Positions 19,835 to 27,289 of a DNA stretch of 64,000 nucleotides are shown here, piece by piece (position 1 is the stretch's first letter; each line of letters opens with the position of its first letter). The notes under the pieces are model-generated. The model was not told where the DNA came from and ran no database searches. It saw only the letters and a program-made list of their open reading frames with translations. The position numbers and the translations under genes were made by a program. Origin of the DNA: Paracoccus lichenicola. GTDB taxonomy: Bacteria > Pseudomonadota > Alphaproteobacteria > Rhodobacterales > Rhodobacteraceae. Where the stretch lies: assembly GCF_009708075.1 (NCBI RefSeq), contig NZ_WMBT01000007.1, forward strand, positions 103,818 to 167,817, written 5' to 3'.

Positions 19835-20589
19835 TGACACCAATGGTGGAACTGAAGGGCCTGCGGAAAGTGTTCGGTAGGCTGGAAGTGCTGAGGGGCA
19901 TCGACATGTCGGTGGACAAGGGGCAGATCCTGTCGCTGATCGGTCCCAGCGGGTCGGGCAAGAGCACGCTTCTGCGGTCGGTCAACCTGCTGGAAACGCC
20001 GACCGGTGGCGAAGTCTGGCTGGACGGGACACGGGTCAATGCGGACCTCAAGGGCCTCGCCTATGAACGTCATGTGAATGGGCTTCGCCGCGAGATGCAA
20101 ATGGTGTTCCAACAGTTCAACCTCTTTCCACATCTGACCGTCATGCAGAACCTGACCATCGGGCCTATGAAGCTTCTGGGCTTGTCCAAGGCCGAGGCCG
20201 AGGCCCGCGGCGAGGAATTGCTGTGCAAGGTCGGGCTGGCGGAAAAGGCCTTGGCCTATCCGGCAAGGCTCTCCGGCGGGCAAAAACAGCGGGTGGCGAT
20301 CGCCCGGGCACTGGCGATGCGTCCCAAGGTGATGCTTTTCGACGAGGTCACGTCGGCCCTTGACCCGGAATTGGTGGACGAGGTCAACGCGGTGATGAAG
20401 GATCTGGCTGCCGAGCATATCACCATGCTGATTGTGACCCATGAGATGCGCTTCGCGGCAGAGGTGACTGACTGGGCCGTCTTCATGGACGAGGGCATGG
20501 TGGTCGAGGAAGGCCCGCCCGACCGGCTGTTCAGCGACCCCGAGCATCCGCGTACCCGCAGCTTCCTGCGCAAACATCTGGGTGCCTGA
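19831..20589 (+). CDS. Polar amino acid ABC transporter, ATP-binding protein
   Basis: A 252-residue ATPase of the GlnQ/HisP group. Walker A is GPSGSGKST, the Q loop lies in MVFQQFNLFPHLT, the signature is LSGGQKQR, Walker B is VMLFDEVTSALD and the switch His is in IVTHEMRFA. It powers import through the two permeases. It is the last gene of the operon; what follows is the remnant of a polymerase gene. Confidence 0.93.
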   Translation: MMTPMVELKGLRKVFGRLEVLRGIDMSVDKGQILSLIGPSGSGKSTLLRSVNLLETPTGGEVWLDGTRVNADLKGLAYERHVNGLRREMQMVFQQFNLFPHLTVMQNLTIGPMKLLGLSKAEAEARGEELLCKVGLAEKALAYPARLSGGQKQRVAIARALAMRPKVMLFDEVTSALDPELVDEVNAVMKDLAAEHITMLIVTHEMRFAAEVTDWAVFMDEGMVVEEGPPDRLFSDPEHPRTRSFLRKHLGA

Positions 20590-20685
20590 CGCCCATCCGC
20601 CGGAGGTCCAGAGCCCGCTGCCTTGGTCAGATTTTCATGCGAAAGCGTTCGCGGCGGCGCTGGAAGCGGTGGTCATCTCGACCGA

Positions 20686-22345
20686 GGCATCCGCCACATC
20701 ACCACGGTCGAGGCCTTGGGCTTTCGCCGCGAGCGCCATGCGGACCGGTATCTGAAGCCGCCTGCCGAGATGCACCGGCTGTTTTCCCGCTACCCCGAAG
20801 CCCTGGCCCGGACGGTGGAGATCATGGACCGCTGCCGGTTTTGCTTGGATGAACTTCGTCACCAGTATCCCGAGGAGCGCGCCGACCCGAGCCTTTCCCC
20901 GCAGGAGACTTTGGAGCAGTTGACCTGGGAGGGAGCCGCGTCCCGTTATCCCGAAGGCGTGCCGGAGGAGGTCAGGACATCGCTCGGCCACGAACTGCGC
21001 CTGATTGGCAAGCTGTCCTACGCTCCCTACTTCCTGACCGTCCATTCCATCGTCCGCTTCGCGCGCTCCTGTGGCATCCTCTGCCAGGGCCGTGGATCGG
21101 CGGCTAATTCCGCTGTCTGCTTTGTGCTGGGCATCACCGCCATTGACCCGAGCCGCGGTGATCTCCTGTTCGAGCGCTTCATCTCCGAAGAACGCCACGA
21201 ACCGCCCGACATCGACGTGGACTTCGAGCACGAGCGCCGCGAGGAGGTGATCCAGTGGGTCTACCAGACCTACGGCCGCGACCACTCCGCGCTTTGCGCC
21301 ACAGTGATCCGCTACCGGGCCAAAGGCGCCCTGCGCGACGTGGGCCGTGCCATGGGCCTGCCCGAGGACTTGATCCAGACCCTTTCCGGCCAGATCTGGG
21401 CCTGGTCCGAGGAGGGCGTCAGCGACGCGCAGATCCGCGAGCTGAACCTCGACCCCTCTGACCGGCGCCTGCGGCTGACGCTGGACTTGGCCCGCCAGCT
21501 CATGGGCTTTCCCCGGCATCTGTCGCAGCATCCGGGCGGGTTCGTGCTGACCCAGGACCGCCTGGACAACCTGGTGCCGATCGAGCCTGCCGCCATGGAG
21601 GACCGGCAGATCATCGAATGGGACAAGGACGACATCGACGCGCTGCGCTTCATGAAGGTCGACGTCTTGGCCTTGGGAATGTTGACCTGCATGGCCAAGG
21701 GGCTGGCCTTGATCGAAGAGCACAAGGGCATCACCCATGACCTCGCCTCCATCCCGTCCGAAGACCCGCGCACCTATGCGATGATCCGGAAGGCCGATAC
21801 CTTGGGAACCTTCCAGATCGAGAGCCGGGCGCAAATGGCCATGCTGCCGCGCCTGAAGCCGCGCACCTACTACGACCTGGTGGTGCAGGTGGCGATCGTT
21901 CGGCCTGGTCCCATCCAGGGCGACATGGTCCATCCCTATCTGCGCCGCCGCGAAGGCAAGGAGCCGGTCGCGTATTCGACACCGGAACTTGAGAAGGTGC
22001 TGGGCAAGACCCTGGGCGTGCCCTTGTTCCAGGAACAGGCCATGCGGGTGGCGATCGACTGCGCGGGCTTTACCCCTGGCGAGGCCGACCTGCTCCGCAA
22101 AAGCATGGCCACCTTCAAGTTCACCGGCGGGGTCAGCGCCTTCAAGGACAAGCTCGTCACCGGCATGGTGGCGCGAGAGTATGATCCCGACTTCGCCGAG
22201 CGGACCTTTCGCCAGTTGGAAGGATTTGGCAGCTATGGTTTTCCGGAAAGCCATGCGGCCTCCTTTGCGCTGGTGGCTTATGCCTCGGCCTGGCTGAAGT
22301 GCTGGCATCCCGATGCCTTCTGTGCGGCGCTGCTGAACAGCCAGG
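20686..22345 (+). pseudogene. Error-prone DNA polymerase DnaE2-type, truncated at both ends
   Basis: DnaE2 polymerases are usually about 1,050-1,150 residues and carry out lesion-tolerant synthesis with ImuA/ImuB. Here only the central 550 or so remain, starting at [21 protein letters not shown] and ending at CAALLNSQ. The palm with the catalytic aspartates [15 protein letters not shown], the QHPGGFVLT region and the fingers are intact, and [15 protein letters not shown] is typical of DnaE2. The N-terminal PHP domain and the C-terminal tail are missing. An in-frame extension upstream to 20623 and downstream to 22506 is chimeric, the latter reading through an IS3 fragment on the other strand. 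Confidence 0.85.
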
Positions 22346-22470
22346 CCAATGATGCTTTCGGCGAGAGCGTTGTCATAGGAGTCGCCGACGCTGCCGACCG
22401 AGGTGTCGATGCCTGCCTCGGTCAGCCTCTCGGTGTATTGGATCGACAGATACTGGCTGCCTCGGACGCC
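22345..22470 (-). pseudogene. IS3-family transposase fragment
   Basis: The minus strand reads [19 protein letters not shown] then [17 protein letters not shown], the conserved OrfB segment of IS3-group integrase domains. It stops exactly where the polymerase sequence resumes on the plus strand, so an IS insertion probably cut the dnaE2 gene. Only about 42 codons survive. Confidence 0.75.
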
Positions 22471-22617
22471 CTTCTGTTTGTCAAGCGGCAATTCCGGTCT
22501 GATTGATCTCATCCGACAAAACTTGTGCAGTCGGCGGCTTCCTGCCATACAACATTAGGCAATGAGCATTGAATTTTTACAAGAGTAAATATTTTACCTC
22601 TTAGTTAAAAATTTATA

Positions 22618-22646
22618 TTGACGAACCTTAGAACAAATTTAATAAT
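22618..22646 (+). promoter_or_regulatory. Sigma-70-like promoter for the RiPP precursor gene
   Basis: TTGACG and AATAAT (five of six matches to TATAAT) are separated by 17 bases. They lie in a strikingly AT-rich 170-base stretch about 105 bases before the small peptide gene. It is the best promoter match near the cluster; proof of use is lacking. Confidence 0.5.
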
Positions 22647-22752
22647 GTTTTTAGCTTGTGTAAACACAGGCTGAATATCGCAAGGTTTATCGATGGCAAT
22701 GAATATTAATAAATGTTCTTGCCACAATTCTAACTTGGATCAAAGGTGCATA

Positions 22753-22974
22753 ATGGCTCAAGAACTCGATCCTATTGTTGAAGCCCTTGCTCAGGCAAGG
22801 CTCAATCTGAATGCCGCGGTCGAAGGCATGACCACTGGCGCTGCGGCCTCCAAATTGTCCGACGCGCAACTCAGCCGCCTGAAGGCCCTGTCAGACCAGA
22901 ACACGGGCTGTCAGAACAGCGGCTGCGGCGGTGCCGAAGCGGCCCTTCGCGACAAGACGGGCATCATCAAATAA
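22753..22974 (+). CDS. Putative RiPP precursor peptide (73 aa)
   Basis: The peptide begins MAQELDPIVEALAQARLNLN, an amphipathic leader-like helix, and carries a TGCQNSGCGG segment (Thr51, Cys53, Ser56, Cys58) near the C-terminus, followed by a 13-residue tail ending in IIK. An AAAGGTG six bases upstream supports this ATG. An in-frame ATG at 22693 would add 20 residues with three more cysteines and has weaker spacing. The gene is immediately upstream of a radical SAM/SPASM maturase and a YcaO cyclodehydratase, both able to act on Cys, Ser or Thr. I do not recognise the peptide family. That it is the substrate is inferred from size, composition and position. Confidence 0.7.
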   Translation: MAQELDPIVEALAQARLNLNAAVEGMTTGAAASKLSDAQLSRLKALSDQNTGCQNSGCGGAEAALRDKTGIIK

Positions 22975-22991
22975 GGCCCTTCCGGCTTCTT

Positions 22992-23021
22992 GTTCGGCGG
23001 TTCGCTTGCGGTCCGCCGAAC
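22992..23021 (+). promoter_or_regulatory. Perfect hairpin between precursor and maturase genes
   Basis: GTTCGGCGG and CCGCCGAAC form a perfect nine-base stem with a 12-base loop, 17 bases after the precursor stop. No T-run follows, so it is not a classic terminator. In RiPP operons such a structure often protects the abundant precursor mRNA or lowers read-through into the enzyme genes. Confidence 0.5.
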
Positions 23022-23082
23022 ATCCGCCGCCCTCACGGGCAGATTGCCGTGAAGGTTCATTATCCAGAGGCGCGGAATAATC

Positions 23083-24444
23083 ATGCAGAAACTTTCCAGA
23101 TATGTCATTGCATCGCCGGTCTTCGCGGAAGGCAGGGAAAATCGCCATGTCCTTTTCTCGACCCGGACAGGGCAGATGTTCGAAGTGCCGCAGGCGATCT
23201 GGGCCGTCCTGCGCGAAGGCGGGTTCGACAAGCTGAACAGCGATGTCCTTGCCCAGCTTTCCCAAGCCGAAATCCTGGTACCCGAGAGCGAGGCAGAGCT
23301 GTCCACCATGCTGGACCGGAACCGCGACGGCATCCGGGTCAATCCGCATCTCAATTACGTCATTCAGCCGACGGCGCATTGCCAATTGGGCTGCGGCTAT
23401 TGCGGCCAGACCCATGAGCGCACCAATCTGAGCCGCGCGAACGAGGCCGACATCCTGCGTGACGTGCAGGCGCGGCTGGACCGGGGACCCTTCACCGAAC
23501 TCAACCTGTGCTGGTTCGGCGCCGAGCCGCTGTCTGGCATCCAGCAGATGCGTTCGCTGACGCCGCGATTGCGCGCGCTGTGCGAGGAACGCGGCGTCGA
23601 GTATCGCGCCAGCATCATCACCAACGGACTGGCCATGTCGAAGAAGATCGGGTCCGAGTTGGTCGGGCCGCTTGGGGTCGTCTCGGTCACCGTCTCGCTG
23701 GACGGGACCGCGCCTCATCACGACCGTCGGCGCCACACGAAGTCCGGCAAGCCGACCTTCGACCGGATCCTCGCCAATCTGGTCCAGCTTGTGGGAACGG
23801 CGGGGGATGCGCCGATCGAGATCAAGGTGCGTTGCAATGTCGATCGGGAAAACGCCTCGGACGTGCTGCCGCTGCTGCGCAGGCTGCGTGACGAGGGATT
23901 GGCGCAGGCGATCCAGTTCTATACCGCGCCGATCCATTCCTGGGGCAATGACGCGCAACGCCGCAGCCTTGAACCCGACGATTACGCGGCGCAGGAATTG
24001 TCCTGGTTCGTCGAGATGAAGCGCATGGGCTTTTCGGTGCCGCTGGTTCCCAAGCGGCAACCCGTGGTCTGTCTGGCGGTGCAGCCCGACGCGGCGCTGG
24101 TCGATGCCCACGGCACGTTGTTCAACTGCACCGAGGTTTCCTATGTGCCCAGCTATAGCACACCCAACCGCTTTGCCATCGGGGATCTAGTCACGGGCGA
24201 ACGGCAGGCCGAGGTGCGCGACATCCTGGGCAGTTTCAACGATCAGGTCGAGGCCGGCGCCTTCGGGTGCAGCCATTGTCCCCTGCTGCCGGTCTGCGGC
24301 GGCGCCTGCCCCAAAGAATGGATCGAAGGCCGTGCCCCCTGCCCCAGTTCGAAACGCAACATGGCGGAAAGATTGCTTCTGGCCGCTGCCTTCGAGCGGA
24401 TCGACAGGGCCGCCGCCGATCCCGCCCTGCCCGAGATGGCCTGA
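23083..24444 (+). CDS. Radical SAM/SPASM peptide maturase
   Basis: A 453-residue protein. The radical SAM cluster motif is CQLGCGYC (Cys100, Cys104, Cys107), binding a 4Fe-4S cluster that cleaves S-adenosylmethionine. The C-terminal SPASM-type region has spaced cysteines, beginning at LFNCTEVSY and then CSHCPLLPVCGGACPKEW and a further Cys in RAPCPSS, expected to hold auxiliary clusters. The first 90 residues (SPVFAEGRENRHVLFSTRTG, VLREGGFDKL) are a leader-recognition-like extension. Maturases of this architecture install thioether or C-C crosslinks or epimerise peptide residues. It lies between the small peptide and the cyclodehydratase genes; which modification it makes cannot be deduced. 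Confidence 0.85.
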   Translation: MQKLSRYVIASPVFAEGRENRHVLFSTRTGQMFEVPQAIWAVLREGGFDKLNSDVLAQLSQAEILVPESEAELSTMLDRNRDGIRVNPHLNYVIQPTAHCQLGCGYCGQTHERTNLSRANEADILRDVQARLDRGPFTELNLCWFGAEPLSGIQQMRSLTPRLRALCEERGVEYRASIITNGLAMSKKIGSELVGPLGVVSVTVSLDGTAPHHDRRRHTKSGKPTFDRILANLVQLVGTAGDAPIEIKVRCNVDRENASDVLPLLRRLRDEGLAQAIQFYTAPIHSWGNDAQRRSLEPDDYAAQELSWFVEMKRMGFSVPLVPKRQPVVCLAVQPDAALVDAHGTLFNCTEVSYVPSYSTPNRFAIGDLVTGERQAEVRDILGSFNDQVEAGAFGCSHCPLLPVCGGACPKEWIEGRAPCPSSKRNMAERLLLAAAFERIDRAAADPALPEMA

Positions 24445-24455
24445 GGGAGGCGGTT

Positions 24456-26582
24456 ATGCTGCTGCGGCGGGACCGGATACACCTTCAGCCGGACGGGGTG
24501 CTGACCCTGACCGACGCCGGTCCTGTCCTGCTGCGCGGCAGGGCGGTCCGGGACCTTGTGGAAACGCTTCTGTCTGGCGGGACCGACACCGTCCAGGGCG
24601 GATCAACGGCCGCCTTCCGCGACCTGGCCGCGTTTCTCGGGACCGCGGGCTTGACGGGAGCGAGCGACGGGACGCCGGACCCGGTGCCTGCGCGAACGGG
24701 GCACGTGCTGCTTGCCGGCGACGCCGAGTGGGTTCCTGGGCTGGCCCGGGAACTCGTCTCGGGCGGCCTCTCACGCCTGTCGGTCTGGAGTCCCCCTGCG
24801 GAAGACGGCGCCGCATCGACCATCACGCCCGGCGGCGAGGCACCGCTTTCGGCGGATATGGACCTGGTCATCGGCGCGCTGGCTCCGCAACGACCGGGCC
24901 TTCAGGTCCAGTTGGAGCAATCCTGCCGCCATGCAGGCATCCCCTTTCTGGGGGCAGAGATGATCGGCGCGAGGGGCTTCGTCGGTCCCGTCTCGCGCGC
25001 CGGGGTGGCCGGTTGCTGGCTTTGCGCCCGGCAGCGCCGCTGCGCCCACGAGCCCGACCCCGAGGCCCGCGCGCGCGCCGACCGGCTGGCCGGGCCGCAT
25101 CACCACCGACCCGACCCGGAAGCCGCGCGATTCTTCGCCCGCTCGCTCGCCACCGAGATCCGGCGCTGTCTGGACGCAGGCGCGGCGGGCCCCTTGGAAG
25201 GACGGATCAGGATCCTCGACATCCGCGGTCAGGCGTCAAGCCTGCACGACATCATTCCCATGCCCTTCTGCGAAACCTGCGGGAACGATCCGGTCGCGGC
25301 CGACCCCGTGGCCGCCGGACCTTGCGCGGATCCGCGGCAACGGTTCCGCAGCTGGCTGGACCCCCAGACCGGGGTGATCGTCGGGCCGGTCCTGCGCGAC
25401 AGACCCCGCGCGCTGCCGGGCACCTTCGTCGCCGTGGCCGAGGCCACACCGTTTTGCGGCTTCCGCGACGATCCCGCCCCGGCCGAGCCTGCCTGCGGCA
25501 AGGGGGTGACGGAAGACCGGGCGATGCTGGGCGCGATCGGGGAAGCCATTGAACGCTATGCCGCATCCCGCTGCGACACGCGGGCGCTGATCCGGGCGCG
25601 GATGCGGGATCTGGACGGCCCGGTCCTGGACCCCCGCCGGATCGGCCTTTACGGCAAGGATCAGTATGCCGCGCCGGGCTTTCCCTTCCGCCCCTTCGAT
25701 CCCGAGGCGCAGGCCTTCTGGACCGCCGCCATCAATCCACGCAGCGGGGCGCGGACATGGGTGCTTGCCGAGCAGGTGTATTACCGGCTTCCGGCCGGAC
25801 ATTCGAACCATCTTCAGCAGATGACCTCGAACGGGCTGGCGGCAGGCGCCGATCGGGAAAGCGCGGCGATGCGCGCGATCCTCGAGGTGATCGAACGCGA
25901 CGCGATCCTGACCGCATGGCTGCGGCGGGACGCCGGGCGCCTGCTGCCGCCGCATGGGTGCGACGCCGCGACGCGCACCATCCTGTCGGGGCTGCGCCGA
26001 GCCGGCGCCTCGGTCGCGCTGCATCTGCTGGACGGCGCGGGGGGCGTGCCGGTGGTCATGTGCATGGCGACCGGAGACGGCATCCGCTGGCCCGGGCTGA
26101 CGGCGACATCGGCCGCGGATCCCGATATCCGGCGGGCGGCGGCAAAGGCGGTACTGGAGCAGGCCTCGTCCGGACTCGGGTTGGCAAGGATGCTGCACGA
26201 GGGCAAGGGCCCTCGTCCGCGCCTGGCCCGCGACGTGCGGCAAGGGCAGTTCATCGACCACGCCTGCTACTACCTGCCGCCCCGACCGCAGCAGCTTGCC
26301 TTTTTGCAACAAGCCGCACGGCACGACCCCGCTGCCGCCCCCCCGTCACCCATGGCTGGGCTGGAGGATCTGGTGGATCGGCTTTACCGGCAAGGGCTGA
26401 CGGTGCTGATCGCGGACGTGACGCCCCGGGACGTGGCCGCCGCGTCGCTGCGGGTGGTGCGCGCCCTGGTGACCGGCCTGCTGCCGCTGTCCTGTGGCTT
26501 CGGGATGCTGCATCTGGGTTCTGCCCGGCTGCGCGACGTGCCGCCGGGCGCGTTGAACCCCGCCCCGCACCCCTTCTGCTGA
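24456..26582 (+). CDS. Fused TOMM cyclodehydratase (E1-like C domain plus YcaO)
   Basis: A 708-residue fusion. The N-terminal 300 residues form the E1-like, leader-binding part with a Cys4 zinc site (CWLC and CETC). The YcaO domain follows: EAIERYAASR, HSNHLQQMTSNGLAAGADRE, AILEVIERDAILTAWLRR and EQASSGLGLARM hold ATP-binding glutamates. The C-terminus is PAPHPFC, matching the PxPxP tail of azoline-forming YcaO proteins such as TruD. It should convert Cys/Ser/Thr of a peptide into azolines using ATP. GGGAGG five bases upstream and the 11-base gap to the radical SAM gene indicate one operon. No flavin dehydrogenase that would oxidise azolines to azoles is seen nearby. Confidence 0.87.
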   Translation: MLLRRDRIHLQPDGVLTLTDAGPVLLRGRAVRDLVETLLSGGTDTVQGGSTAAFRDLAAFLGTAGLTGASDGTPDPVPARTGHVLLAGDAEWVPGLARELVSGGLSRLSVWSPPAEDGAASTITPGGEAPLSADMDLVIGALAPQRPGLQVQLEQSCRHAGIPFLGAEMIGARGFVGPVSRAGVAGCWLCARQRRCAHEPDPEARARADRLAGPHHHRPDPEAARFFARSLATEIRRCLDAGAAGPLEGRIRILDIRGQASSLHDIIPMPFCETCGNDPVAADPVAAGPCADPRQRFRSWLDPQTGVIVGPVLRDRPRALPGTFVAVAEATPFCGFRDDPAPAEPACGKGVTEDRAMLGAIGEAIERYAASRCDTRALIRARMRDLDGPVLDPRRIGLYGKDQYAAPGFPFRPFDPEAQAFWTAAINPRSGARTWVLAEQVYYRLPAGHSNHLQQMTSNGLAAGADRESAAMRAILEVIERDAILTAWLRRDAGRLLPPHGCDAATRTILSGLRRAGASVALHLLDGAGGVPVVMCMATGDGIRWPGLTATSAADPDIRRAAAKAVLEQASSGLGLARMLHEGKGPRPRLARDVRQGQFIDHACYYLPPRPQQLAFLQQAARHDPAAAPPSPMAGLEDLVDRLYRQGLTVLIADVTPRDVAAASLRVVRALVTGLLPLSCGFGMLHLGSARLRDVPPGALNPAPHPFC

Positions 26583-27289
26583 TTGCCGCGCGAGAAGCGA
26601 GCCGCTAGGGCGTGCCGACCTGTCCGGTGCGGATTGGCACCTGTATCTAAAGCGGAGTGTGTTCATATCAACGACGGCGTGATGACCGGTAACGACACGA
26701 TCAGGGGGTCACGGCGATGCCGATTTGCTAGGAACGTCTGCCCTCGATCAGCCATCCCCTGCACCCAACAGGCATGATCATTTTCGATCCATTCATCGTG
26801 GGAAGCCACGCGATCACCACTGGCATCACGAATTGCCTTTGCGGCGTCTCTCTAAGCAGTGGATGCACTTCTTCCTGATGTGGAATCAGTTGCTGCAGGT
26901 CCCAAGAGGCTAGAATTTGTGGCACGTTACAAGACTGAGAAGTTGCCAAATACTAAAGATTTATTAAATTATTAAACTTATTTAAGTCAGCGTTTCGACC
27001 AGCATCATTACAATGGCAACTCCTGTTGATGAGTGGGTGGTATGCATCTTGTTACGCTAAGCAGTCTGTTTCTTTCTTGGACACGATCTCCCAGTTGAGA
27101 CCATAAGATAGTGTTTAAATTATTAATATGATTTTACTAGTTTTTCCCTACTAGAAACGATCTCAATCTGCTGAATATTGACCTGTGATGTCGGGTTTGG
27201 CGGGTCGGCTCACATTCAAGGGAAAACACCCCTGAACGCGCAAGTCTGACGAGCGCGCCGCCGTGGAAAGTTACAGTGGGCGGATCGTC
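26583..27289. other. Long AT-rich intergenic region
   Basis: About 700 bases with no supported gene. From about 26940 the sequence becomes AT-rich (ATTAAATTATTAAACTTATT), matching the composition of the region before the second glycosidase-RTX gene. It probably holds the promoter of the gene at 27290. Confidence 0.5.

Noticed and set aside
20635..22548. A 637-codon open frame on the minus strand
   Set aside because: It is the complement of the DnaE2 core; the plus strand carries the recognised polymerase motifs. Only the first 40-70 codons at its 5' end (IS3 fragment) are meaningful.
22693..22752. Longer start for the RiPP peptide (93 aa, three more Cys)
   Set aside because: The downstream ATG has a better-spaced AAAGGTG; the longer form is kept only as an alternative.
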